From Paulownia fortunei (lineage: Eukaryota; Streptophyta; Magnoliopsida; Lamiales; Paulowniaceae), in NCBI GenBank assembly GCA_019321725.1, contig CM033120.1, positions 17,452,278-17,516,277 of the forward strand: a stretch of 64,000 bases of DNA. Reading direction: 5' to 3'. Shown here in pieces: positions 36,601 to 48,359 of the stretch. The notes beneath the pieces were generated by a model that worked only from the letters and a program-made list of their open reading frames with translations, searched no databases and had not been told where the DNA came from. Position 1 is the stretch's first letter. Every line of letters starts with the position of its first letter. The position numbers and the translations under genes were made by a program.

Positions 36601-37799
36601 GGACTTAGACCATTTTGTTCGACTTTAAAATCATAACAGTAACTCGAGCTTATTAAATGTATTCCAATTTAATTTTAGTTCTTCATAAAATTATGCATTT
36701 CCCAGAAAAAAAACCGAAGAAAGTAAGTTCGCAATGTCTTACAAGATAAAGGGTTTTAAAACTTCTAAACACCGACATTTCCTAGTACAAGTAATTATAC
36801 ATATTGTGGTAATCTTTCTTATATAATTTCATCAGGTAACTAATGCACTGTAATTTAAAATGTATGAGATAACCAAATAGTACAATATATGTAACAAGCA
36901 CAATTAATTATAATTTAAAAAAATCTTCAAAAAAAATTAGTAACACTATTATATTAAAATATCAATCAATCAATAATTTTTTTTGTTAACACAATTATCA
37001 CTCTCTCAAGGATCCTAAACCAATCCTTCAACGGATTGTAGTTAGTCCATTTGCTTTTATTAGTGGCCGATGGAAGCCGTACGGAAGGTGCCCATGTTGA
37101 ATAGTTCCACACCGCAGACCAGACCGCACCCTTTTTTCACTGAAATTTAAGGTAGTTTTTGCAAACGTTAAATTAATTATTAAACCGTAGTTGTTGAGAT
37201 AGATTCCCCAGGCCCAGCCAAGCCGATTAATTAGCAGATATCTCTGTACGCGGTCCTACTCATCAACAGTCAGCCTCAAGTGTCATTCCAAATCTCAGTC
37301 TCAATGGCTGACGGTGCATTCATGTTTGAAACTACTAAGAAAATTGGCCGGCGGCTTAGCTCACTCCCCCACCTAATTCAGCTTCCACGCGGCCTTCATA
37401 GAGCAACATTGGCACCACCATCCCTACCATTCCCATAGCCTAGACCCTTGTCACCAAAATTAATTTTCTACCGTATGGTCTGGACTCCATCTTTCTACAA
37501 TAATTTCCATTCAAAAATAAATAAGCCCATCAATCAATTAAATATATGTGTCCAAAAAAAAAAAAAATGTTAAGAAGGTATGTGTAATTATTACTAATGT
37601 TAAAAGAAGTCTGGTGTAATTTATGTAAGTTTATTGACTCTGATTCCCACCAAATTTTACTTATGTTCAACCTTCACGTGTAGAAGAAAATTTCAAATTT
37701 GACTTGGCCCAACTAACTTGAGCACCAACGTCCTCTCCCAACCCGTCACGCGTTCCTGTTCCTTCAATATTTTTCTCTCCCCGGACTAAACACCACCTG

Positions 37800-37809
37800 T
37801 TTATATATT
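37800..37809 (+). promoter_or_regulatory. TATA box of the two-motif peptide precursor gene
   Basis: TTTATATATT, about 155 bases before the start codon, followed by a CT-rich leader with (CT)10 at 37861-37880. Confidence 0.6.
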
Positions 37810-37961
37810 AGACCTCCTCGTCCCAGAATCACTCCCCATTAATCACTCTGCTCTCTATTTCTCTCTCTCTCTCTCTCTCTCCCCACCAAACCAACCCACC
37901 AAAGTCTCTTCCTATATCTCTGTTTTGCTTTAAGAACTTTCTTGCTATAATTCCTACATAG

Positions 37962-38246
37962 ATGGCTCGAAAAACTCTAGCATTCTTGGTGTTCTTGGTT
38001 ATGTTTTCCACCTTATTAGTTTCCTCCACACATGGACGGAAGTTGTTGGTGAACGAGCAACATAATGAGGTTCCATCTTTGGAGGAAAGTTTGTATCTGG
38101 CGGCGCTTCCGAAGGGCAACGTGCCGGCTTCCACCCCCAGCAAGAAAGGCCACTTCGTCACCAATGACGAAAAGCTCATCGCCCGTCACCTCGCCGCCGT
38201 CGACCGGATTCTCCGCTCTGTTCCTAGTCCCGGCGTTGGCCACTAG
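37962..38246 (+). CDS. Secreted signalling-peptide precursor, PIP/IDA-like, with two candidate motifs
   Basis: A 94-residue intronless precursor. Residues 1-25 (MARKTLAFLVFLVMFSTLLV...) are a signal peptide, followed by a variable middle. The extreme C-terminus SVPSPGVGH (86-94) has the terminal G.GH and P-S-P pattern of PAMP-induced-peptide (PIP/PIPL) hormones. A second motif, LPKGNVPASTPSKKGH at 49-64, resembles the IDA-type core (LPKG.P.PPS.PSK+H). By family knowledge such precursors are secreted, trimmed and sensed by HAESA/RLK7-type receptor kinases in abscission, root branching or immunity. Two motifs in one precursor are known in some PIPs. The variant core (SVPSPG instead of SGPSP) makes the exact subgroup uncertain. 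GC-rich third positions in the C-terminal part support real coding. Confidence 0.75.
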   Translation: MARKTLAFLVFLVMFSTLLVSSTHGRKLLVNEQHNEVPSLEESLYLAALPKGNVPASTPSKKGHFVTNDEKLIARHLAAVDRILRSVPSPGVGH

Positions 38247-39067
38247 CTTTGTTCCGGTTTTTACTTATTCTATTCTTATCTTCCTTGACAATTTTGGATT
38301 CTTTTGTTGATCATAAGGTCAGGGCATTTCAAATCAGCAGCTAGGTTAGAAATTTTACGCGTGGAGGTCATGTATAGCAAGACAGCGGTATAGAATAGTC
38401 TTCTTTTCGTTTAATCTGTAATCTATTTTTATTCTTTCACTATTGGGACAAAAAGTTGTGATTTTGGTCCCATGAGACTATACAGACATCTTTCAAACGT
38501 TTGTTGAAACAGAGAATATTGAGCTGTAAGAGTAGACGTATTTTTCAACGTCCTATGATACTCAATTTTACTTTATCTTAAATATTGATCAAGTGCTCTG
38601 AAAGTTTGAGTTGAGAAAAAAGGGTGGGTGGGGATAGACTTTCTATTTTTATTAATTTTTGGAATTTGGATCAGAGAATATATGGAATACACATTTTTTT
38701 CTCACTGTAGTATGAGTATGTGTGTCAGCCCAGGAAGAAAATATCAAAAAAGAAACGCGTTTTTGAGACTTTTTCACATCTCTATGTTGTCGGCTGCTTT
38801 TGTAAAGTGCGGCCTTAATTCTAACTTCCAAAGTATTTAGTGCATGTCCAGGGCCACAACACCCATGAGATTACACCTTATTTGCTGGCGGAAGATGCTT
38901 CAAGAATTCCTCTCCAATTTTAGTGGATTCAATTCTTGTTTCCTGATTCGGTTCCACCTAAACTCACCTTCTGTTTGGATACATAGAATTAAATCATTAA
39001 ATTTAGAATTTCAACTTTAAGACTTCAATTCTTTTTACTTTTTTTTTTTTTTTTTTGATGTGTGGTT

Positions 39068-39082
39068 GGGGGGGGGGGGGGG
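39068..39082. repeat. G15 homopolymer
   Basis: About fifteen consecutive G shortly after a T18 tract. It is error-prone in assemblies and could form G-rich structures. Confidence 0.85.
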
Positions 39083-39740
39083 AGGTGAAAATTATCGTGG
39101 ATTAAGCCTCAATTGACAAGAATAGATTCACATTCTCTAAACTTTTTTTTATTAAGGTTCTACATCACTAGTCGGCCAATATGTGATAATAATATATAGT
39201 TTTAGTTGGAAAAGAGTGGAGGAGAATCCCCTAAAACTGCAGAAAGATGCACCAGGATTGATGCTATATTTGACATGAATATATATGAATGGTAAACAAG
39301 GAAATTAGAGGTTGAAGAATCAATCCATGAATAAAAGAAAATAAATAAAGTCAGCTAACCTTCAACATTGCTATTAAGATATAGAAATTAAGTGATCTTA
39401 GTCTATCCTTTAAGGTGGTCGACCCTGGTCATGCACGGCAAAATTCAACCTGTTGGCGTGGACTGGAGGTGCTCCAATCTAAACTAAACCAGAGTTTGAT
39501 TCCAACTGCAATACATATAAAACTAGAATGCGTGGACCTTATTTTTCTATTTTTTCGACTGTAACGATGATTGCCTTATTGAAAATTATTCTTGATTGTA
39601 TCAATGTGAAGAAAAGGGAAATACCAGAAACGAAAAAGAGAAGAATAAAAAAAATATGCTTGCATTGAAGTCATTTGCATTGGAATATTTTAGCTAGCTA
39701 GAGGATTTTTCTTTTTTTTTCATATCAAGAAGATTTGATG

Positions 39741-39790
39741 TTATTCTCTCTACGTCCCAAAATTATGTATATTATTTGACTCGCCACAAA
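39741..39790. mobile_element. Possible single end of a Stowaway-like MITE
   Basis: TCTCTCTACGTCCCAAAATT resembles the conserved CTCCCTCCGTCCCAAAATT end of Stowaway elements. No matching inverted end was found within about 500 bases, so this is at most a remnant. Confidence 0.25.
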
Positions 39791-42700
39791 ATTTTAGATA
39801 ACAGTTACAATAATATTGTCTTAAAAAATAACAATTAAGAACTAGTGATATGATATATTATTATTTAAGTGAAAAAATATTTTAATTTAAAAAAAAAGTT
39901 TCTATTTTAAGAAATACATATCCAAATAATAATAATATAAATGAATTTAGAAGTGAGTATTTATTTTTTAACTTCTCTAATATTTGAAGTTTAAAGTAGG
40001 TGGACATTTAATACATATGATGACATGTACGTGACGATGTGCTTGTGTTAGGGTCATTCTCCCCTATTTCAACTTAACCGTCGTCATTAATACGGTGTCA
40101 TTCACTTGATGGTGCATGTTAAAGATGTTAATATAATTAATTTTGAAATCTCCAGCAGCTTAACTTTTTTATGAGTTTAATAATAACTTTAAATGGTGGG
40201 CCGACATAAGTAAGCAAGCATGCTAATGGGACTTGAAAAATGACCTGAGTTTCAAATATATTATTTTTAATCGAAGAAACCATTGATATCTTGTCCAAAA
40301 AAAAATTCATCGCAGGAAGTAACAAGCTTGGCTGAAGGATCTGAGAAGGGAATAAAGACCAATATCTACAATATTGACGTTTATGAATATTGAGTTCAAT
40401 AGTAGATCAATTAATTAACGTAAAAATGCACACTATCAAAGAATTAACCAAGGCAGCCTACATTAATGTATCGTATTAAATTATCATTTTATTTAAAAGC
40501 TTAAATTGTTACTAAGAATAGGATAGACATGTTAGAAATTCTAAATATAATGTCTCACCTCAACATGATAGAGATATTATATATATAACATATTAAATTT
40601 AAAAGTTTAAACTACTAAAGAGTAAAGTAGAATATGAAACTCTTTTTCAATAAATAAATGAGTGGCAGTAAAATTTGAATTAGGACTTCTTATTTTGGCT
40701 TGATTATAATACCATTTAATCATCTTATATCAAAATTTATGCTCATAGAGAGTAGGGACAAATAAGGGGTTGTTTGCAATTGCTTTTACTTTTATGAAGT
40801 GTTAAAATTTAGAGATTTTTGGAAAAGTAAAGTAGGTAATATATGGAAATTGATTTGAAAAGTTGTAAAAAAGTGAGAAGTGAATGTTTGGTCAGGAATA
40901 ATTGTGCTAAAATTTCTGGTTAAGAGACAGAAATGCCATTATTATAAAAACATATTAGTTTGGTAGATTTATAACAAAAAAAAAAGTTATCATGAAATTA
41001 AACAATAAAATATTTATTTAACTAGTAAGATACTGCATAAATAATGATTACCAAGAGATAAAAAATAAAAAATTAAATAATTAATGACTAATTATTAGAC
41101 TAGTGAATAATTCATAACTAACCAAGTTCCTTTTTTTTTTTGTCTCTCAATTATCAAACGTTAAAAACAAAAAAAAAATATTGACAAATCCTTTTTTTCT
41201 TTTTTTCAATTTGCTTTTTCCTATTTTCCCAAATTTTCCTTTTCTTTTCTTTTTTCCTTTTTTCCTTTTTTTTCTTCTTTGCCTTCTTCACTGAGAGCCG
41301 GCTTCTCCAGGCGACATTACCAGCTTTGCCACCTAAAAAACCACCATACGGCATCTTCTCTGTACGACATATATACAAAGACGAAAGATACGTCAATCGT
41401 TACAAGGCCGATATTGCAGCCAAATCGCCGCTTATCGCCGGGAAACTTTGATATCTCCGTCGTGAAACGCCGTATCTCTGCCATCTACACCGAATCACGT
41501 AAAGCTCAGAATTATGAATTGGACAGTGCCTTTTCAGTTCCGATTCGGCCGTTCCGGTGAACCCTGGCTTATGTAAGCACATCACGCCACCAACGGCAGC
41601 CGATGTTCTAGTACCCTCTATCCCCATCAAGAACAACGTGACGGAGATATGGGTTGGGAAAGTAAGCTCGTGGCCTATTTTGACTTTTGTAAGAAAATAT
41701 AAGCTGAAACATTAATCTCACACAATTTCTATGTGCTTTTTTAAGTCAAAAGATCAAAATTACTTTTATATAAACATTTTCTTAATATTTAATATCTTAA
41801 ATATGTTGCATGTACCGACACAATCAGAAATGTTTTTATTGACCGACAAATTTTTTTTTTAAAAATAATTAATAAAAAAATATTTTTAATCATATAAAAA
41901 ATAAATTTATTACTTATTAAGACATAAAATTATATTTTTTTATAAATTTACACATAAATTTTTTGTTGTTATATAGATTTGAAGGGAGGTGGCTGCCCGC
42001 CCCTCGCTTTGTCCCTGCTTTTTTGAAACCACGGTCCTTGGAGAAATACGAGACATGTGAAGGCATTAGTTCCAGTATTCAAGCATTCACGGTCGCCGAC
42101 TCATCCACTGCAATTTTTTCAACAATTCAAAAACATGAAGTTGGACCACACGTGCTTGCGTATCTCATACATCGTTTTCCACAAAATATCATTCACGTGC
42201 CTGTGCAATTAAATTCCAATCTACGATGAACAAGTAATTTCATTTTCTCCCAATTTGTAGAATGTGAGACTTGTTTCCTAATTTGACTTTGCTAACCATA
42301 TATGTACTGTAGGAATATTTAGTTAGATTTTCCATTGAAAAATATAGAAACGGATAAGTTCAGGGAATGCGTGGAGGGACAATCTTTGAAGAGAATTTAA
42401 GTAAAGCTACTAGCATTTAATGTGTATTGAGTGGGACATTTCTATGCTAAGTTCAACAATCTCGCCACAGGTTAGGTAGCTTTTTTTACACTCTTTTCTT
42501 TGGCATTTATATTACCCTTTTTCCTTAAAATCCCAAGAAAAAATCATGTATATATGTTTTTTAGAATGAAATTGAAAACTTAGGGTCACAAAATGTAGAT
42601 TTAAGTATTTTTAATACTTTAGAAAAATAAAATTTAAAAATGTTATGGAATAGGAATGGGACGTCCCTTGGCTCGATCTTTGTTTGGAATTATTTATCAT

Positions 42701-42978
42701 GATTCGTGAGTTACAGTAACTCGATATGTACAGCCTTTTATCAATATTATGTTTTTTTTCTGCTTATTAAAGAAAATCAGAAGTCGAAAAATTGTATAAT
42801 TAAGGTTATAAACAATGAAAATAAAGGGAGATTAAGTAAAGAAACCACAAATTCAATCAAGAAGTATTATCTACCACTAGAGGACTGTTAACTACAAACC
42901 CGAAAATCTCAATTATTTTTATAGAACTTTTAGGCCATCACAGCACCTAATGAGATCCCTATATGTCCTGGTAGAATT

Positions 42979-43281
42979 TCATTCTCCATCAGCAGATAGA
43001 TGTCTAGCAAAATTTGGTGTTTTGTGGCCCTTGTGGCTCGGACCCGACGGAGGAACCCGGCGTTTCGCCAGGAGATGATAGTCACTCGCTCTATACAATT
43101 TTTTTGATGGTTGTTCACCCAGCGCCGCCACATTGGCAGCCGTCGAGACTGTAGAACCACCAGGTACGGCAGTGGAAGGGTGGCTTCGGCTCCAAGATTT
43201 ACTTGCCATCATCACTATCAATATCATTGCAGTAACAAAGCTGGAGCTTAACGCTCGTTGATTAACAAGTTTCATCATCAT
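42979..43281 (-). CDS. Secreted signalling-peptide precursor, IDL/PIP-like (SGPS motif)
   Basis: A 100-residue intronless minus-strand frame beginning MMMKLVNQRA. Residues about 10-31 (LSSSFVTAMILIVMMASKSW) form a signal peptide. A Ser/Thr/Ala-rich spacer leads to the motif RRVPPSGPSHKGHK at 74-87, whose PPSGPS core is the hallmark of IDA-like and PIP peptides; a KR pair just before it suits processing. Unlike most family members, the motif is followed by 13 further residues (TPNFARHLSADGE), so a C-terminal trim would be required. The CLE family was considered but lacks the P-x-G-P-[ND]-P-x-H signature seen there. A palindromic TATA box lies about 90 bases upstream. It is the second such gene within about 5 kb. 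Confidence 0.7.
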   Translation of the reverse strand: MMMKLVNQRALSSSFVTAMILIVMMASKSWSRSHPSTAVPGGSTVSTAANVAALGEQPSKKLYRASDYHLLAKRRVPPSGPSHKGHKTPNFARHLSADGE

Positions 43282-43361
43282 AGAGTATATTACAGTGTTA
43301 CGTATAACATAACGTTTATGAACAGCAAATTTAGGAGGGCATAATATGATGGTTGTGTATC

Positions 43362-43375
43362 GATTTATATAAATC
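43362..43375 (-). promoter_or_regulatory. Palindromic TATA box of the IDL/PIP-like gene
   Basis: GATTTATATAAATC is a perfect 14-bp palindrome with a TATA core, 80-95 bases upstream of the start codon. Confidence 0.55.
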
Positions 43376-43379
43376 TAAA

Positions 43380-46300
43380 AGTAAATTATTTTTTTTTAAT
43401 GATGGATTAAAGCAAAAGGTCACCCAAATCCATGTCCCACAAGACCCCCTCGCGCACTTAAATCCATAAGTTGATCTCCTTTCAATGGGTCATTATTACA
43501 GATATATTGGATATGGAACGAAATGAATTGACTTATTAGTCGCTGTTTACAACTTTATTGAGCTTTCCTATCTTTTCAATACTACTTTTTTAAAGTTGCA
43601 CTTTCTTTTAATTTTAGCCTTTTGGGTCGTGATCTTCTATACCTTTTGCTGTTTTCCCAATAATTCAACGATGACAATATAAGGGTTAGTACAAAAAAAT
43701 CTTATAGTTAACGTAAAAAGGAAAAACACTTTCAGGTACGATGTGTGGTATGTGATGTGTGTAACAATTATATTGGATTGTTGCATCAAATAAAATTGAT
43801 GTCACTGGCAAAACAAATCTGCATAAATTTATTTTTCAGAAAAAATAAATTTAGTACTATTTTTAAGAAATATAATTTTTAATATTTTTAAATTATAAAA
43901 AAGAGTTTAATGAATTTATCCATCGAATCTAAATCTAAATTCTTAAATACTTTACGGATCCGGACAAATTCGGATTCAAACCGAATCCGCTGTCAACCCT
44001 AACCTCCATCCAAAATGTTATTAGAATGATAATAATCTCTAATGCTTTCTGCATAAAAGGTTGTACCTTTCATGTGGTGCAATCCCAGCAAGTCAAGTCT
44101 ACAGTTGAAATTTGGAATCCATCCAAACTAGTAAAAGGTATCAATGAGTACAGGGAAAGTTCGTTCCGTGAAAATGTGAATGAAGAAAAAGTGATTAGGG
44201 CTGCCAAAATTTCTGCCTAACACGTTAAAACGAATAGCTGTGTTGCCACGTGCAATCAGACACTCACCCATTTGACTCGCCATTAAACTTGGGCGTGGAA
44301 GAAGTGTAAAGTTGAGAAAGAGCCTTTGTGAAAGGCAAGATATGGACTTAATGGTAGGTGAAATCGTTGCCCATGTTTATCTTCCAAGCTGTCAAATTTG
44401 AATACATTGTTCATGTTCTATTTGCTAGTCAATCAATCAGTCTCCCTACCAGCTTAGCATAAGGAATGTTTGCGTGTAACATTTTCTTTGGTGGCATATT
44501 TACATATTTTTTCAATAATTATTATTATTATTATTTTTTGTGAAATATAATCTACAATGACTGGTATATTATTAATGGGTGTAATATTTCAAGAACCCTA
44601 AATTTAAATTGTCACAATAATAATCTTTTAAAATTTTACTTTCATGTCCAGACAACGACATATATATATACTATTAATAATAACGTTAATCAAATTGGCA
44701 CAAAATAAATACACATTGTAAATATGAATTATAAAGTGGATACTTCATAACAAATAATTTTAATTGAATCCGATCCAATAAATCGAACATCTTAAAGACT
44801 ATTACTATATTAGATGTGTCATTTGGCATGATCTTGACAAGGATCTTGCAACTGTAGAATAGTTACTTCCAATTTCCAACTAACCCATGTGTTTCTTGCA
44901 AAAGCGCATAGAAGACGCGGAATATATCAGTTTTAATACGACTAAAAAGTTAATTATTAGAATATTCAAGTAGGTTTTTGGTCCCCAGGTTTCCAAATTG
45001 AAAAGATGGCATTTGCTATCTTTACACGGACTTTTACTGCTACTCTTGAAAATAGATCATTTGCAACAAGTGGGATTTTCAAATTCATTTTAAATGTATT
45101 TTATATTTAAAAATTTATTTATAAAAAATTATGTGTTTGATAATTATTTTTAAATAAATTTTTAAAATAAATTATTTTTTCAAAAATTTATTTTGAAAAA
45201 GTATAAAATTATGATTTTTAATTTTTTTTATTACACTTCTATTAAATGAGTGTTAAAATACATTTTTACCAAATACTTATATAAGTATTTTTAAAAAAAT
45301 TTATATTTAAAGTCTATTTTATAAATGAATTTTTATTTCAAAAATATTTCCAAACATGCATTTTATATGTATCTTCTTTTCAATTGTTTAATTATCAAAT
45401 TGGTTCGCATAAGTTGCCTGTACAAACAAGCTTCCATAGATAGTTTTATCATTTATACTACTCTTTAATTTACAAAAAAGATAAATTGTATATGTTTTTT
45501 AACTATGAAATTGTGATAAATATAGTTGTCTATTGTTTCACCTAAAGGAGCGTAAGATCTGGTTGTAAGATATAAGATAACTAAGATCATAATTTAAATT
45601 TGATTAACAAATATAATTTTATAATATCTTTGTTTAATTATTTTAATGTTTATGTTAATTATTAATTTTAATTAAAAAAAGTTCGTTCATGCCTTGACTT
45701 GTATCAAGAGTTAGTTGTAGAATTAATATCGACCTTGATACTTTGTAAAATTACACAGATACATAAATGATAGATTATTTTGTCACATAATATGGCGAAT
45801 CCTTAGTCCAATTTAATGTTTCATGATTCATCTTCTATTAAATTAAATTGATTATGACCACATAAACATTTCAAACATTCCCTATTTATATTCTACATAT
45901 ACTATTTTTTGTCATTTTAGTTTTGAGCTATTGCGTTTTTAAAAGTATAAAAGGATACGTGCTCTAAAATTATACAGTGACACAGGAGTTGATACATAAT
46001 TATATTTTTTTAATTTTTAATTTATTTATTTATATATCTAATTTTAAAATTATGTAGTGACACATGAGCTAATACATAAATTGTTATTTTATTTATTTAT
46101 TTTTAAAATTCAAACTCTGATGATGGGGAGATTAGATTCCAACTTGTGACCTCTTCTATAAAATGAGACTTCAAGTATCAATACTACTAGTGATGGTGGT
46201 GCTGACACATAAAATTAACATTTTCATTCAAAAAATATCAGGGCTGGAATACAAAATATAATAGAAACTCAGATCAGATAAGGGGCTGGGTCTGGATAAT

Positions 46301-48137
46301 AGCAGGGGCCCAAGGGCTTCTAAGCAGGAGCTTGACTTCTTTTCTTGTTCATTAGTAACATCAATTTTCTATTTCATGCTTATAGAGACTTCTGATTTTT
46401 ATCTCCAGCCCAAGCCCAGTCCAAGACCAAGCCCAGTCCAAGACCAAGCCCAGTTGTCTTTTATGACTTTCCTTGTTGACAAATGACATGTAATTGCTTT
46501 GGCACTTCAGCCTGCACACTCCAAAAACTAAAAGTCGAATATAGTTGAGCCCATTTCCTAAACAAAATACATATGACTGCAGTCCTATAAAAGGCAATTT
46601 TTATTCGCATAGGAATTTCTGCTTCAAGAAAGCGTAAATTTTGTAAATGCTGCATTCAATATACGAGATATTTAATATAAATATTTATATATTCAATAAA
46701 TATGCATTGAGTGCAATATGAATTAAATTTATTGTGCCTATATTAATTTGAAAAAATGAAAAGGAAAGAAAGAAGATTAGCAATTCTTATGCTAGACTTT
46801 GGATAAGCTACTTAATCAGCCCCAAAAAAATAGTTCATTAATCTACAACTGAAATGTATTTTTTTTTTTTTTTTTGTGTAATTCTTAAGGAGTCTCTGGA
46901 TTTTAGATTCCAAGATTATTACAGTGTATAAAAAAATCCTACTAAGGTCGTGAATTATTATGATTGTCCCGAAGTATTTTTTAACTGCTTAATTACACTA
47001 TAAACAACACCGCCAATTTTTTTTGAGTAATTATCAACTCAACCAAGTTTAAGACTTTACCAATGCATTGAAAACCAAAACCTTAATCAGTTCGTAATAA
47101 TAAATATTAGTAGGTTTTTCCTTTACGCATTGGGCCTTGTATATACTTAAGGCTCATAGAAATATCTAGACATAGCTCTAAAGTAAATTCCAAAAAAATA
47201 GTAATAAAAAAAAGGTTAATGTAGTTCTATATGTTGGCAAAATAGTCTCTTAGTTTAAGGATATGAGATTTTAAAGATTCCACGAAGCAATAATCAAATA
47301 GATAGACGCACAGAGTTAAAAGTGATACAATTCAGAATGATTAGCAAAAATCAGCAAACAACTGATAATTTTTAATTTTTGGATAAATTATTTTCTTGTG
47401 TAATTTACTATATTTATTCATAAAGACTTCTCAATTAATAGTATAAATCAACTATATTCTTGTTGACTGGTAATTGCCTCGCTGTTATGGCCTGCATTCT
47501 CCCAAAATCTATGGTACTATATAATTAAGCCGTTTCCCTAACTTAATAAATAAAGCAAAAGTTGACTGATCTTATGAGACAACAACTTGTTATCTTAGCC
47601 ACGAAAAAACATCATCTTTTGATTATGAGATGTATATATTATGATTTGGTATCTAGTTGTCACAAAAATAATATATTTAATATGATGATCGATTTTTGGA
47701 AAAATATTAATTTGTTGGTAATTAACAAAAAAAATGAGTACATACTATGTTCTTGCGGCATTTAAAAATTAAAATCTACATAAAAATTTAAAAAAAAATA
47801 GATAAAACTATTAGATAAGCACTTTTTCCATTAATAAAAAAAAATTGAAAAAAAAAAGCCATTTGCATTACCAAGACAATCAAGAAGTCTAAAGGGAGTA
47901 CTGCAACTTTTTTGGAACTAAAAGCCCTAAAACAATAGTTCTCAGCAAACGTATACAAAAAATAAAATGGAAATGGAAATTGAAAATTTGACTCAGCCTG
48001 CATGAAATCTTTTTAATATTAGACCAAAGAAAAGCTATACAATAAATTAGCCTCCATTTCATTAATTTGGACAGCCAAATTGCAAATCTCAACTAATTAA
48101 TTAAATTACAATGTAGCCAATGACTAAGAAATTTTAG
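43380..48137. other. Long AT-rich intergenic region
   Basis: Contains an ATT-rich tract near 44517, a low-complexity AAATT/TTTAAA block at 45080-45340, and a short 17-bp tandem repeat at 46407-46454. No gene is recognised. Confidence 0.5.
46407..46454. repeat. 17-bp minisatellite, about 2.8 copies
   Basis: The unit AAGCCCAGTCCAAGACC is repeated head to tail. It encodes a GL/WSWT-like string on the minus strand that is an artefact of the repeat. Confidence 0.85.
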
Positions 48138-48160
48138 TTTAAATCATTACATGCATGCAG

Positions 48161-48356
48161 CTGCCCTAAAACATGGGCACCGCCGCCGCCACCACCAGGA
48201 GCGGCAGCTGCCTCAAACTTTCAATCCAGATTTGGTTTCTTTCCTTTTCCAGGGAGGCATCACTTCTGTCCAGGAAGACCATACCCAAGACACACGCCGC
48301 CGTCTCCACCACCACCAGCAGATGCTCCATCTCCAAGCACTATTGAATTTCCTTAA
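48161..48356 (+). CDS. Candidate terminal exon of a proline-rich protein (uncertain)
   Basis: In one plus-strand frame the sequence reads APPPPPPGAAAASNFQSRFG, FFPFPGRHHFCPGRPYPRHT, then PPSPPPPADAPSPSTIEFP and a stop at 48354-48356. Proline codons are a CCA/CCG mix, the GC content is far above the flanks, and the reading is open back to 48138 but contains no ATG. It could be the last exon of a secreted proline-rich or arabinogalactan-like protein after an acceptor at TGCATGCAG (48152-48160). I did not find the upstream exon or signal peptide. Other frames of the same DNA give an Arg/His-rich or short Val/Ala-rich product and look less natural. Confidence 0.35.
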
Positions 48357-48359
48357 AAT

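Larger units (their letters stand above)
30850..37790. other. Long intergenic region
   Basis: Contains a broken coding-like segment (31838-32026), a small tandem repeat (32025-32105), a promoter-like patch with GGGCC motifs (32515-32660) lacking a following gene, and an (AC)15-(AT)8 microsatellite at 33562-33606. The CGATTCGAATC-type text at 31570-31720 resembles a common dispersed repeat. The remainder shows nothing I can support. Confidence 0.5.
38250..42970. other. Intergenic between the two peptide-precursor genes
   Basis: Holds a T18/G15 homopolymer pair (about 39040-39082), a Stowaway-like end at about 39741-39785 without a clear partner, and a GC-richer patch at 41280-41640 with overlapping frames on both strands but no family match. 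No other gene is supported. Confidence 0.5.

Noticed and set aside
41279..41636. 93- and 78-residue frames on opposite strands in a GC-richer patch
   Set aside because: No recognisable domain; overlapping open frames on both strands are expected in such a patch. May be an old transposon fragment but no ends were found.
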